A stretch of DNA of 64,000 nt from an uncultured Clostridia bacterium (lineage in GTDB: Bacteria; Bacillota; Clostridia; Oscillospirales; Acutalibacteraceae), in contig CALGUK010000034.1 of NCBI GenBank assembly GCA_937920235.1, forward strand, positions 248,001 to 312,000, written 5' to 3'. The position numbers were made by a program, and so were the translations under genes. Of the stretch, positions 41,194-49,759 are shown piece after piece. The notes under the pieces are model-generated. The model had not been told where the DNA came from, searched no databases, and saw nothing but the letters and a program-made list of their open reading frames with translations. The number at the start of each line of letters is the position of its first letter. The first letter of the stretch is position 1.

Positions 41194-42714
41194 TTGGACG
41201 AAAATAAGGAAAAACTCAATAATTCTCAGCCGGTGCCGGAAAACGACTCCGAAAGCGTCAGAGACGAGATGGAGGAGCTGGCTAAGGTCTTCCGAGAGGA
41301 GCTTGCCAAGGCAAAGGAAGAGGCTGAAAGGTCAGATGATATATCGGAGCTTCAGATTGACGGATATAATCCGCAGAACGTATCAATGGGTGCGGAAAAT
41401 ACCGTCAGCGAAGACGAGCTCTGTGAATATTGCGGTGAAAGACGCCGCGGAACAGAAAAAAATCCCGACGGTCCATACTGTCAGGAGTGTGAGGAAACTC
41501 TCGAAAAATATCCCTATGATTATAAAGGTATAATTGCCGCAATCGTTTTGATTTGTATTGCTGTCGGCTCGATTTTCTGCTTTGCCGTTAATGTTCCGAT
41601 TTTTGCGAAGATGAAGCAGGGCGATAAGGCTGCGGCAAAGGGTCAGCTTTATACCGCTATGGAAAAATATGATGAAGCCGTTGAATTTTCTCAGAATATG
41701 GGTTCTGATAAGACTCTCATCAGCCTTTATGCAAAGAGAGCGATTACGAATTTCTCAATGGTCAATATGAATTCGGCAATAACCGAAATCGACGAAAATA
41801 TTCCCGAATACGCTTTGAAGCTGCTCACATTCAAGGAGCTTAACGATATTCTTGAACAGACGGAGCGTATGCAGGCATCGGCTCTGGTTGTTCAGCAGCA
41901 TCTTGCCGCTTTCCCCGAGGTTACCGAGAAAAACTATGATGATATAATAGCGGATCTCGACAATCTCTCCGGCAAAAAGGTGTATATAAAGGGTACGGAA
42001 TATCACGACGAGACCGAGGAGGATTTTGTTCCCGACGGAACCGAAACCGTATATATCTGTGATGAGGGGTGGCTTAATATGTATAAGTATGCCGCCGCAA
42101 AGCAGTTAAACAAGGATAATACGGTCATTGCCGAGTACCTGCAGAAGTGCGCGGACTCCTCGGAATATATGAAAACTCTTACGGGTGCGTTGTTGGCAAC
42201 AACATATGCGGGAATCGGTGAATATGATAAAGCAGAAGCACTTGCAAAAGAACTTAATGAAATCAATTGCGAGTCGGTTGAGTATCATATGATTATGGCG
42301 GCGGTTTACCGCTACCGTGACAACGATTTTGATAAGGCTATTGCAATCTGCGACGAGGGTATTGAGATGCTCAAAAATCTGTCGGAGGATTATCTGACCC
42401 AGTACGGCTATATGGTTCAGATTCAGAAGGCACTCAACCTTATTATGAAGGACGATTACGATTCCGCCTATGAGGTTATGAGCGATGCGTATTACAACCT
42501 CTCAATGACAAACGGAATGACGGTTCAGACGAGAGATCTCTTTGCTATGCTGGCTCTTGAAACGGGAGACGATGAGGTGTTCAAATCCCTTGAGGATGAA
42601 ATTGCACTTTACGGCGACCCGTCAAGTGCGTTCACAAGCGATGTTACCGATTACAAAGAGGGCAGACTCACACTTAAAGAAATTGCAGAAAGCGGAAGGT
42701 ATGATCTGATATGA
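41194..42714 (+). CDS. Zinc-ribbon membrane protein with TPR-like region
   Basis: 506 residues from a TTG start with an excellent SD (aggagga). An acidic N-terminus is followed by a cysteine cluster (CEYCGERRRGTEKNPDGPYCQEC), one transmembrane helix (about residues 111-132, GIIAAIVLICIAVGSIFC) and a long helical region with TPR-like repeats (AAKGQLYTAMEKYDEAVEFSQ, GIGEYDKAEALAKELNEI, NDFDKAIAICDEGIEML). It is probably a membrane-tethered scaffold with the TPR part outside and the ribbon inside. It sits 12 bases after secA and overlaps the next gene (ATGA), so a link to secretion is possible but unproven. Confidence 0.85.
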   Translation: MDENKEKLNNSQPVPENDSESVRDEMEELAKVFREELAKAKEEAERSDDISELQIDGYNPQNVSMGAENTVSEDELCEYCGERRRGTEKNPDGPYCQECEETLEKYPYDYKGIIAAIVLICIAVGSIFCFAVNVPIFAKMKQGDKAAAKGQLYTAMEKYDEAVEFSQNMGSDKTLISLYAKRAITNFSMVNMNSAITEIDENIPEYALKLLTFKELNDILEQTERMQASALVVQQHLAAFPEVTEKNYDDIIADLDNLSGKKVYIKGTEYHDETEEDFVPDGTETVYICDEGWLNMYKYAAAKQLNKDNTVIAEYLQKCADSSEYMKTLTGALLATTYAGIGEYDKAEALAKELNEINCESVEYHMIMAAVYRYRDNDFDKAIAICDEGIEMLKNLSEDYLTQYGYMVQIQKALNLIMKDDYDSAYEVMSDAYYNLSMTNGMTVQTRDLFAMLALETGDDEVFKSLEDEIALYGDPSSAFTSDVTDYKEGRLTLKEIAESGRYDLI

Positions 42715-43265
42715 GTATAATCTATATTATTGTTAAGACACTTACTCTTCCGGGAGCAATGCTTCACGCATTTTTTGAGCATATGGTGTGCAGAAATGCA
42801 AAAATTATAGTTGAGGACGAGAGAACGGTTCAGTTCAATGAAATGATGTCCCACGTTGACCATCAGCTCGTTACGAGAAAGTCTCCGAGCTTTGACATCT
42901 GCTTTATTCCGTTTTTCCTCAACCTTGTTCTCGGATTTTTCACTCTGTTCTACGGCTCAACAACCATAATCTACTTTGCAAAATATGAGGATATTTTCGG
43001 TTGGATCTGTCTCTATCTCGGCATTTCGCTTCTTACAAATCTGTTTCCGCAGATTGAAGATGTGATGATGATTAAAGAGAATTATTTTGTCAAGGAAAAT
43101 AAAACCTTGAGCCGAGTGTTTGTAGCTCCCTGGTACGGAATTTTTTACGTCGGTGCAAGACTTGAAAAATGGGGCATTACGCTTCTGACATCAATAGGCT
43201 TCGCATTTGCCGTACCCGTAATTTTAGGATGGTTTGTCCCGGCACTTTACAATTTAATAAAATAA
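42711..43265 (+). CDS. Four-helix integral membrane protein
   Basis: 184 residues with four likely membrane segments (about residues 3-22, 66-86, 94-113 and 157-180). A short conserved-looking LPGAMLHAFFEHMVCR at the N-terminus has closely placed histidines and a glutamate but is not a classical HExxH protease motif. The loop between helices two and three is short, and the basic/acidic stretch KSPSFDICF precedes helix two. It starts inside the stop of the TPR membrane protein (four-base overlap), so the two are likely partners. Function unknown. Confidence 0.83.
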   Translation: MSIIYIIVKTLTLPGAMLHAFFEHMVCRNAKIIVEDERTVQFNEMMSHVDHQLVTRKSPSFDICFIPFFLNLVLGFFTLFYGSTTIIYFAKYEDIFGWICLYLGISLLTNLFPQIEDVMMIKENYFVKENKTLSRVFVAPWYGIFYVGARLEKWGITLLTSIGFAFAVPVILGWFVPALYNLIK

Positions 43266-43278
43266 GATAATAAAACTA

Positions 43279-43313
43279 AAGCCTCTCTGTCCCGATAACA
43301 GAGAGGCTTTTTT
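43279..43313. terminator. Intrinsic terminator after the secA operon
   Basis: Stem aagcctctctgt / acagagaggctt with a seven-base loop, then tttttatt. The minus-strand side (ttagttttatta) is also T-rich, so it may also serve the convergent XRE gene. Confidence 0.87.
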
Positions 43314-43330
43314 ATTGGAAAAAGACGGAA

Positions 43331-43633
43331 TCACAGATTGTTGCTTTTCATTGAATTAAGAAATTCGGCAAGCTTAATCTGTTCGTCGGTACTTAATTTT
43401 GAGACCGCACTTGACAAAAACGGATGAATAGTCGGGCTGTCAGTAGTAAAAAATTCTTGTAATGAAACATTCAATGCCCAGCAAATATATTCAAGATATT
43501 CAACGGTAGGTTGCTTATTTCCAAGCTCTATTTCTCTGAGATAGCTTTGTGAAACACCTGCTAAATTTGCAAGTTTATTTACGGTTATATTTCTCTGCAA
43601 TCTGAAATACTTTATTCTCTCACCAACATTCAT
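43331..43633 (-). CDS. XRE-family regulator, SinR/CI-like
   Basis: 100 residues. The N-terminal helix-turn-helix is clear: ITVNKLANLAGVSQSYLREIELGNKQPTVEYLEYICWALNVSLQEFF. A short C-terminal part (LSTDEQIKLAEFLNSMK) could be a dimerisation helix pair like that of SinR-type proteins. It is divergent from the lipoprotein gene at 43779. Twelve-base repeats (ctatagtgataa) lie in both promoters between them, so it probably represses itself and the lipoprotein cassette. The SD is ggaggatatctt. Confidence 0.88.
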   Translation of the reverse strand: MNVGERIKYFRLQRNITVNKLANLAGVSQSYLREIELGNKQPTVEYLEYICWALNVSLQEFFTTDSPTIHPFLSSAVSKLSTDEQIKLAEFLNSMKSNNL

Positions 43634-43649
43634 AAGATATCCTCCATAG

Positions 43650-43742
43650 TTTATATGTTATTCCTATAGTGATAAGTATAAGCATTTCTCAGCGATAAAT
43701 TACAACTATAGCATTGACAAAACATCTCTATAGTGATAAAAT
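43650..43742. promoter_or_regulatory. Divergent promoters with repeated operator ctatagtgataa
   Basis: Forward promoter: TTGACA 43714-43719, a 17-base spacer, TAAAAT 43737-43742. Reverse promoter candidate: TACTTA 43673-43678, a 17-base spacer, TATAAA 43650-43655. The exact word ctatagtgataa occurs at 43664-43675 (inside the reverse promoter) and 43728-43739 (covering the forward spacer and -10 box). Half-copies are ctatag at 43706 and gcgataa at 43692. These are the likely binding sites of the XRE protein encoded at 43331-43633. Confidence 0.72.
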
Positions 43743-43778
43743 GTTGTAAAATAAAAAACTTTCAGGGGTGTTATTGTC

Positions 43779-44921
43779 ATGAAAAAGATAAAAATATGTT
43801 CGATTATAATGGCATTTGTACTGCTCATCTCATCTTTTGCGGGGTGCAGTGGTGACAAGGTAAAGAAAAGCGACATTATTGGTCAATGGTATGCATCTGA
43901 CGGGGAAATGGAGATGGATGTTCGTAAGGACGGAAGTTATGATGACGGCGGATACGGCACGGGAACTTGGAAATATCTTGATGATGACGAGACCGTTGAG
44001 TTTACCGATTTCTACGGATATACAAAGACAACAAAGATTATAAAAGATGAGTACGGATATTCTATATTTAACGGAAGATACTACAGAGATGCTTACCCGG
44101 AAATTGAAAGTGAGTCCCACGAAAACACACAGAATATTCCGCAGGGAAGCAATAATCAGATACCGGAAACAAATCAGATTATGGTTGATGCGTTTACGGG
44201 AATCAAATACGAAGTTACCGGAATATCGCCGAAATGTGAGGTTTCTGTAAATAACAGCGGATGTAGTGCAGATGCTCAACAAAGAGTGACATATGAATTT
44301 GATAAAGATTATTACGCAAACGGAGAGACAGCAACAGTTACTGCGACAATTCCTGTCAAAAGCTTGAAAGACGGAAATACAGAGTATGTATTGATGAAGC
44401 AGCAATCGACATTTATTATTTCAAATCAGCCTGAATATGTTAAAACTATTGGGAAAAACGAATTAGAAGCAGTAAAAAAAGAATTAGATGATTATGTTAT
44501 TGCTAAAAAATCAGAAGCAATTAATAATTGGGGACTTTTTGGCATTCATGCAACAGGTAATTCGTATAGTACATACAAATCTGTTGATTCAGGCAAACTT
44601 GAACAAATATATTTAACCTCTGTTAAACAAAATAAGATCAGTAAAGATTTAACAATATACAATTCACTTAACTTTATATATTCTTTCTCGGGCACTATGC
44701 ACGGAGGAAGTATAAACGGAACTGAATCCTGCAGGGTTTATGTTAATGTTATTGCATATAATGTTATCAAATATCCGGACGGAACTGTCAAATGGGGAGA
44801 AAAAGACCCGGACTCCTATGAATTTTGCCACAAAGCCACGTTGGACGGTGTCAGCAACCTCGTAACTACAACTGTTACTGTAAACAGTTCTGATTATAAT
44901 ATTTCAAAGGTTGAATTGTAA
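43779..44921 (+). CDS. Secreted lipoprotein of unknown function
   Basis: 380 residues. A type II signal peptide ends in the lipobox SSFAGC (lipidated Cys at about residue 23). The mature part begins with a lipocalin-like or DUF-type beta segment (IIGQWYASDGEMEMDVRKDGSY ... GTGTWKYLDDDETVEF), then a linker rich in Asn/Gln/Ser, and a second beta-rich domain (ITYEVTGISPKCEV-like; IKYEVTGISPKCEVSVNNSGC) with two further cysteines that might pair. It is the first gene of a cassette controlled by the divergent XRE regulator. No enzyme motif is visible. Base use is more A+T-rich from about 44400 on than in the housekeeping block. Confidence 0.85.
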   Translation: MKKIKICSIIMAFVLLISSFAGCSGDKVKKSDIIGQWYASDGEMEMDVRKDGSYDDGGYGTGTWKYLDDDETVEFTDFYGYTKTTKIIKDEYGYSIFNGRYYRDAYPEIESESHENTQNIPQGSNNQIPETNQIMVDAFTGIKYEVTGISPKCEVSVNNSGCSADAQQRVTYEFDKDYYANGETATVTATIPVKSLKDGNTEYVLMKQQSTFIISNQPEYVKTIGKNELEAVKKELDDYVIAKKSEAINNWGLFGIHATGNSYSTYKSVDSGKLEQIYLTSVKQNKISKDLTIYNSLNFIYSFSGTMHGGSINGTESCRVYVNVIAYNVIKYPDGTVKWGEKDPDSYEFCHKATLDGVSNLVTTTVTVNSSDYNISKVEL

Positions 44922-44935
44922 AAGGGGAAAATAAA

Positions 44936-45514
44936 ATGAGTAAAAAAGAAAACAAGATTCTTGAGTTAAACGATGCAGTGAGAGAAAATCTGAAAAGATT
45001 GTATATAGTTTTAGCAGGATTACAGGTTATAAAATTGATTTTGTGGTTTCTGGAGACGTTTGTATCAAAAGTAACAGTCGAACAAATGAATTATAATTAC
45101 AGTAAAAAACATTCTTTTTATTCTGTATATGAGGGCGGTCCGATTATAAATATAATTGTGATTTTGATTTCGGTTTTAACTATTTTGTTATGCGGATATG
45201 CTGTTTATAAAAAGTGTACTGAAAAAAGAATAATCACAAAAATATTTAAGCCGATAATGATAGTATCCTGCATTCATTATTTATTCTATCTTATTATAAG
45301 CATTTCAGAAGCAGCCGCAAATAATGACAGCTTTACGAGAGCATACGGAGAAGGTGTGGCTAAGGTTTATTCAGGACCGAATATTCTAGGAATAATTCAA
45401 CTTATAGCAATTGTTGCCTCGACAATAATTACATATAAGCTTTCTTCAAAAACAAAGGCTATTGACAATTGGAAAAAGAAACAGGAGAGTGGCATAACCA
45501 TAACGTCGGAATAA
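44936..45514 (+). CDS. Four-helix membrane protein
   Basis: 192 residues with four predicted membrane helices (about residues 21-41, 69-91, 104-124 and 142-162) and basic cytoplasmic ends. No recognised domain. It follows the lipoprotein by 14 bases with SD aaaggggaaa and precedes the broken PspC gene. It is noticeably A+T-rich, like its neighbour. It may be an accessory envelope protein of the same XRE-controlled unit. The function is unknown. Confidence 0.82.
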   Translation: MSKKENKILELNDAVRENLKRLYIVLAGLQVIKLILWFLETFVSKVTVEQMNYNYSKKHSFYSVYEGGPIINIIVILISVLTILLCGYAVYKKCTEKRIITKIFKPIMIVSCIHYLFYLIISISEAAANNDSFTRAYGEGVAKVYSGPNILGIIQLIAIVASTIITYKLSSKTKAIDNWKKKQESGITITSE

Positions 45515-45542
45515 AATCTGTATCTGAAAAGGAACAGGCAAA

Positions 45543-45722
45543 TTGACAAAGAGCAAAGAAGGTAAACTTATCGCCGGTGTTCACAGCGGTCTTGGAAAAA
45601 AATTCGGCTGCAGTCCGTGAATATTCAGAATTATTCATTTACTTTTGCATTTTGTTCTTGTGGGAGTTTTAATTGATATTGTTTACTTAATTGCTACAAT
45701 AGCAATGCCGAATGAAGAATGA
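45543..45722 (+). pseudogene. PspC-domain membrane protein interrupted by an in-frame TGA
   Basis: The frame starts at TTG 45543 (SD aaaggaac) and encodes KSKEGKLIAGVHSGLGKKFG, typical of the PspC domain start. It then meets TGA at 45618-45620 and continues in the same frame as IFRIIHLLLHFVLVGVL and a second hydrophobic part to TGA at 45720. The stop falls where the family has the P-x-x-(V/I)-R segment, and one base change from TGG or CGA would explain it. PspC proteins are small inner-membrane stress sensors. Other genes here use TGA as a normal stop, so recoding is unlikely. Confidence 0.8.
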
Positions 45723-45730
45723 TATTAAAA

Positions 45731-45769
45731 AGAGGTGAAGTCTTATAAAACTTCACCTCTGATTTTTTT
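45731..45769 (+). terminator. Intrinsic terminator of the XRE-lipoprotein cassette
   Basis: Ten-bp stem agaggtgaag / cttcacctct with loop tcttataaaa, followed by gattttttta. It overlaps the stop codon of the convergent small membrane gene by two bases. Confidence 0.87.
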
Positions 45770-46013
45770 ATTCCTTATCTTTTTCGTAATTGTTATTACG
45801 GTTGGCGACGCGTTTTTCACGGATTTTCTCAAATGCAATTTCACCGACTACGAAAAGTATGACGACGAGAATTGCGAAGAAAATGCGGATCGGAGTAACC
45901 GTAGGTTCATTTGAATACTTGACTGTTTTTTCAGCGAATGCCGTAACGGTAAGGCTGAGGCATAAAATCACCGAAAACAGCAGAGTATTCAATTTTTTTA
46001 TGCCCTTATTCAT
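45768..46013 (-). CDS. Small exported or membrane protein, 81 residues
   Basis: The start is ATG 46013 with SD aaggaat; the ORF from 46073 runs back into aspS. A signal-like hydrophobic segment (LNTLLFSVILCLSLTVTAFA) ends in a possible cleavage site. A second helix follows (RIFFAILVVILFVVGEIAFEKI), then a basic, hydrophilic C-terminus (REKRVANRNNNYEKDKE). It lies four bases after the aspS stop and is probably the last gene of the hisS-aspS unit. No family recognised. Confidence 0.72.
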   Translation of the reverse strand: MNKGIKKLNTLLFSVILCLSLTVTAFAEKTVKYSNEPTVTPIRIFFAILVVILFVVGEIAFEKIREKRVANRNNNYEKDKE

Positions 46014-46017
46014 AAGC

Positions 46018-47802
46018 TTATTCCTTTTCTTCCTTAACTGCGATGCCGAGCTCGTCAAGCTGAAGCGTGTCAACAGGTGACGGGCACTCTGTCATAGGCT
46101 CGCTTGCGTTCTGAAGCTTCGGGAATGCGATTACGTCGCGCAATGACTCTGCACCTATCATCTGCATAACGAGACGGTCAAGACCGATACCCATACCGCC
46201 ATGGGGGGGAGGACCGAACTTGAATGCGTCTGTAAGGAAGCCGAATTTCTCATAAGCCTCTTCGTCGGAAAGTCCGAGAAGAGAGAACATTCTCTTCTGC
46301 AGAGCAGGGTCTGTGATACGGATTGAGCCGGATGACAGCTCAACACCGTTGAGTACAAGGTCATAAGCCTTTGCACGCACCTGAGCCTTGTCTGTTTCGA
46401 GATATTCCAAACATTCATCCATGGGAGCCGTGAAGGGATGGTGCATTGCCACAAAGGTCTGTGCGTCCTCATCCCACTCAAAGAACGGGAACTCTGTAAT
46501 CCAAAGAAGATTGAATTTGTCATTCGGAATAATGTCGAGCTTCTTTGCAACTTCCTGACGAAGTGCGCCGAGAACGGAGAGAACGCTGTTTTTCTTGGTA
46601 TCTGCAACAATGAGAACCACGTCACCCGTTTCTGCTCCTGCTTTATTGAGAAGTGCCGTCATCTCATCTTCCGTAAGGAATTTTGCAAAGGATGAGGCAA
46701 GTCCGTCGGGCATAAGACGGGCAAAAGCAAGTCCCTTTGCACCGATACCGCGTACAAACTCGGTGAGCTTGTCGATTTCTTTTCTTGTAAGAGTATTGAC
46801 AGCATTTTTAGCCGTGATACAGTAAACCGCACCGCCTGCATTAAGCGCTGATGTGAACACTCCGAAGCCGCAGTCCTTAACCGTGTCACCCAAGTCACAA
46901 AGCTCCATTCCGTAGCGTGTGTCAGGCTTGTCCGAACCGAAACGCTCCATAGCTTCTTTATATGTGAGTCTCGGGAGAGGAAGCTGAATGTCAACGCCCA
47001 GCGCCTCTTTGAACACTCTCTGAATGTAGCCTTCACCCATATTCATAACGTCGTCAACATCAACAAATGACATCTCAAGGTCAATCTGTGTGAATTCGGG
47101 CTGACGGTCTGCACGGAGGTCTTCGTCACGGAAGCATCTTGCAATCTGCATATATCTGTCAAAGCCCGCAACCATTGAAAGCTGTTTGTAAAGCTGAGGT
47201 GACTGGGGCAGAGCGTAAAAGCTGCCGTTGTGAATTCTTGACGGAACAAGGAAGTCACGCGCACCCTCGGGAGTTGAGCGGATAAGCATGGGAGTCTCGA
47301 TTTCGATAAAGCCGTTCTCGTCGAAGTAATCGCGCGTAATCTTTGCAATCTTGTGGCGGAGAAGGATATTCTTCTGCAAGTCGGGACGGCGAAGGTCGAG
47401 ATAACGGTATTTAAGACGGGTTACCTCCGAGGTCTGACAGTTTTCGACAATTTCAAAAGGCGGTGTTTCGCTGACACCTACAATTCTCAGGTCGTTGACC
47501 TCAATTTCAATGTCGCCAGTGGGAATATCCTTGTTCTTTGAAGAACGCTCACGGACAATACCCTTTGCCATAAGTACATATTCACTTCTGACGGTGAATG
47601 CTTTTTCAAAAATTTCTCTGTCGGTATTGTCGTCAAAAGCCAGCTGAACAATACCCGTTCTGTCACGCAGGTCAATGAAAATCAAAGCACCGAGGTCGCG
47701 GCGACGCTGAACCCAACCTGCAACCGTAACCTCTTTTCCCGCGAAATCCGCATTAAGCGTTCCGCAGTAGTCAGTTCTTTTTAATCCGTTCATTGTGTCC
47801 AT
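46018..47802 (-). CDS. aspS: Aspartyl-tRNA synthetase
   Basis: 594 residues, bacterial type. An N-terminal OB-fold anticodon domain (VTVAGWVQRRRDLGALIFIDLRDRTGIVQL) leads to the class II core: motif 2 with FRDEDLRADRQPEFTQIDLE, a GAD insertion domain of the bacterial form (about residues 290-410), and motif 3 GIGLDRLVMQ. It charges tRNA-Asp; whether it also charges tRNA-Asn would depend on the presence of asnS or gatCAB elsewhere. It starts at the base next to the hisS stop (SD ggaggtaatg lies in the end of hisS). Confidence 0.97.
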   Translation of the reverse strand: MDTMNGLKRTDYCGTLNADFAGKEVTVAGWVQRRRDLGALIFIDLRDRTGIVQLAFDDNTDREIFEKAFTVRSEYVLMAKGIVRERSSKNKDIPTGDIEIEVNDLRIVGVSETPPFEIVENCQTSEVTRLKYRYLDLRRPDLQKNILLRHKIAKITRDYFDENGFIEIETPMLIRSTPEGARDFLVPSRIHNGSFYALPQSPQLYKQLSMVAGFDRYMQIARCFRDEDLRADRQPEFTQIDLEMSFVDVDDVMNMGEGYIQRVFKEALGVDIQLPLPRLTYKEAMERFGSDKPDTRYGMELCDLGDTVKDCGFGVFTSALNAGGAVYCITAKNAVNTLTRKEIDKLTEFVRGIGAKGLAFARLMPDGLASSFAKFLTEDEMTALLNKAGAETGDVVLIVADTKKNSVLSVLGALRQEVAKKLDIIPNDKFNLLWITEFPFFEWDEDAQTFVAMHHPFTAPMDECLEYLETDKAQVRAKAYDLVLNGVELSSGSIRITDPALQKRMFSLLGLSDEEAYEKFGFLTDAFKFGPPPHGGMGIGLDRLVMQMIGAESLRDVIAFPKLQNASEPMTECPSPVDTLQLDELGIAVKEEKE

Positions 47803-49146
47803 TTATTCATTACCTCCAAGGAGAGCTGATAAATCAATCCCGTCAACGCCCAGCGGCTCAAAGCCCGATAAAGCGTCTTTAATGACGATGGACTGGAAAT
47901 TTTCAGTAAACTCATCAAGAGTCATCTCTGTTTCATTACCCGTCTCCATATTTTTAAGTCTTATATTTCCCGTTTCAAGCTCGGTATCACCGAGAACAAG
48001 GGTGTATGCCGCACCGATTTTGTTTGCATATTTCATCTGCGGCTTAAGACCTCTGCCGACGGTGTCAAACTGCACACACATTCCCTCGTTGCGAAGCTCT
48101 GTTGCAACGGCGGCTGCCTTGATATTAGCATTTTCGCCCATACTTACAATGTAAAGGTCGCATTTCTGAGGCTCGGGGAAGGGTGTGTTCTGTGCCTCCA
48201 TAAGAAGCAGAAGCCTTTCAAGTCCCATTCCGAAGCCGCATGCGGGAAGCGGATTTCCGCCCATTTCAGCGATCAGGCCGTCATAACGTCCTCCTCCGCA
48301 AACAGTACCCTGAGCGCCGATTTCCTTTGATACAAATTCAAAAACGGTTCTTGTGTAATAGTCAAGTCCGCGGACAATCTGCGGATTTACCGTATATTCA
48401 ATATCCATTGCGTCAAGATATTTTTTTACGCTTTCAAAATGCTCTCTGCAGTCGTCACAGAGAAATTCAATGACCGTCGGAGCCTTCTCGGCAATGGCTG
48501 AGCATACGGGACTCTTGCAGTCGAGTATTCTCATAGGGTTACGGTCAAGACGGCCGAGGCAGGTTTCACAAAGGTCACCCTTATACTGTTCAAAATATTC
48601 CTTGAGTGCCTTGTGATAGTGCTTTCTGCACTCGGGACATCCGATTGAGTTTATCTCAAGAGCAAGATTTTCTATTCCGAGATGGTTAAAAATCTCGTTT
48701 GCGAGCGAAATAACTTCCGCATCTGCCGCAGGAGAGCCTGCACCGAAGCATTCAACACCGAACTGATGAAATTCACGGAGTCTGCCTGCCTGGGGCTTTT
48801 CATATCTGTAGCAAGAGGTGAGATAGTAGATTTTCTGAGGAAGTCCCTCGTTGAAAAGACCGTGCTCAAGGAAGGAGCGTACCGCACCTGCAGTACCCTC
48901 GGGACGCAGAGTTATGCTTCTGCCGCCCTTATCCTCAAAGGAATACATCTCCTTCTGAACAACGTCGGTGGTTTCACCCACACCGCGTTGGAAAAGCTCG
49001 GTGTGTTCAAAAACGGGAGTACGCATTTCGCGAAAACCGAAGTTCGCGGCAGTTTCTTTCACCGCCGATTCCACATATTGAATTTTGTAGCTTTCCTTAG
49101 GGAGCGTGTCCTGCGTTCCCTTGACAGCGTTAGTAATCAATGCCAT
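47803..49146 (-). CDS. hisS: Histidyl-tRNA synthetase
   Basis: 447 residues, class II. Motifs are VKGTQDTLPKES, motif 2 YRYEKPQAGRLREFHQFGVECFG, the histidine-specific RGLDYYTRTVFEF and CGGGRYDGLI, motif 3 GFGMGLERLLLL, and a C-terminal anticodon domain (LYIVSMGENANIKAA). The cysteines in the insertion (CPECRKH ... CETC) suggest a structural zinc site, often seen in clostridial forms. hisS-aspS is a standard Firmicutes pair. I looked for a T-box leader upstream and did not find one. Confidence 0.97.
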   Translation of the reverse strand: MALITNAVKGTQDTLPKESYKIQYVESAVKETAANFGFREMRTPVFEHTELFQRGVGETTDVVQKEMYSFEDKGGRSITLRPEGTAGAVRSFLEHGLFNEGLPQKIYYLTSCYRYEKPQAGRLREFHQFGVECFGAGSPAADAEVISLANEIFNHLGIENLALEINSIGCPECRKHYHKALKEYFEQYKGDLCETCLGRLDRNPMRILDCKSPVCSAIAEKAPTVIEFLCDDCREHFESVKKYLDAMDIEYTVNPQIVRGLDYYTRTVFEFVSKEIGAQGTVCGGGRYDGLIAEMGGNPLPACGFGMGLERLLLLMEAQNTPFPEPQKCDLYIVSMGENANIKAAAVATELRNEGMCVQFDTVGRGLKPQMKYANKIGAAYTLVLGDTELETGNIRLKNMETGNETEMTLDEFTENFQSIVIKDALSGFEPLGVDGIDLSALLGGNE

Positions 49147-49210
49147 AAGTATTTTTCCTTCCGGGCGAAGAGCACGTCCGACCGTGTTCCGCCGTTCATA
49201 ATATGTTTTT

Positions 49211-49246
49211 GCCTCCCCGAAAAAGCAGGGAGGCGTTGTTTTTTAT
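49211..49246 (+). terminator. Forward-facing terminator between mgsA and hisS
   Basis: Stem gcctccc / gggaggc with a ten-base A-rich loop, then gttgttttttattt. The U-tract is only on the forward strand, although both neighbouring genes run on the minus strand. It would stop any antisense transcript leaving the hisS region. Confidence 0.65.
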
Positions 49247-49648
49247 TTATTTGGGATTGACAATGTCTCTCCAATCAAGGTCACCGCGCTCAAGTGCGTG
49301 GATAAGAGCCTCCGCCGTTGCGATATTCGTTGCAACGGGGACGTTATGAACGTCGCAAAGCCGCAACAGAGTGTTGTCCTTCGGCTCATGAGGCTTTGGG
49401 TTCAGCGGATCGCGGAACATAAGGAGTAAGTCGATTTCATTGCACGCAATTCTCGAGCTGATTTGCTGGTCACCGCCCTGTGAACCGCTTAAAAACTGTG
49501 TGATCTTAAGTCCTGTTGCCTCCGAGACCAATTTGCCCGTAGTACCCGTTGCACAAAGGTTGTGCCGTGACAGGATTCCGCAATAAGCTATACAAAACTG
49601 TGTCATAAGTTCCTTTTTTGAGTCGTGTGCCATAAGTGCTATGTTCAT
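49247..49648 (-). CDS. mgsA: Methylglyoxal synthase
   Basis: 133 residues. It converts dihydroxyacetone phosphate to methylglyoxal and phosphate, a bypass when sugar phosphates build up. The family signature is complete: MNIALMAHDSKKELM, the phosphate loop NLCATGTTGKLV, SGSQGGDQQISSRIA with the catalytic aspartate (GGDQ), and LLMFRDPLNPKPHEPD-like (FRDPLNPKPHEPKD). It has its own promoter. In many Firmicutes mgsA lies near minCD, and here a MinD-like gene is directly upstream. Confidence 0.96.
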   Translation of the reverse strand: MNIALMAHDSKKELMTQFCIAYCGILSRHNLCATGTTGKLVSEATGLKITQFLSGSQGGDQQISSRIACNEIDLLLMFRDPLNPKPHEPKDNTLLRLCDVHNVPVATNIATAEALIHALERGDLDWRDIVNPK

Positions 49649-49723
49649 ACTTAACCCCTTCTTTCATAAAATATTTTCCTATTCATCCTTGGATTACATT
49701 ATACTGCAAGCCAACATACAGAT

Positions 49724-49752
49724 ATAATACCAAAAAAATGTGCGTTTTTCAA
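49724..49752 (-). promoter_or_regulatory. Promoter of mgsA
   Basis: Minus strand: TTGAAA (49747-49752), a 17-base spacer and TATTAT (49724-49729). It lies just past the stop of the MinD-like gene, so mgsA can be expressed independently. A second TATAAT-like word at 49700-49705 lacks a -35 box. Confidence 0.6.
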
Positions 49753-49759
49753 TATTTTT

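Noticed and set aside
42711..42790. Zinc protease motif in the four-helix protein after the secA-linked gene
   Set aside because: The histidines and glutamate (HAFFEH) do not have HExxH spacing and no second motif is present.
45618..45620. TGA read as tryptophan (altered genetic code)
   Set aside because: Several well-supported genes in the window end in TGA, for example the TrmH-family gene and yqeK, so TGA is a normal stop here.
49147..49246. T-box leader upstream of hisS-aspS
   Set aside because: No conserved T-box sequence (AGGGTGGNACCGCG-like) or minus-strand terminator is seen in the short gap.
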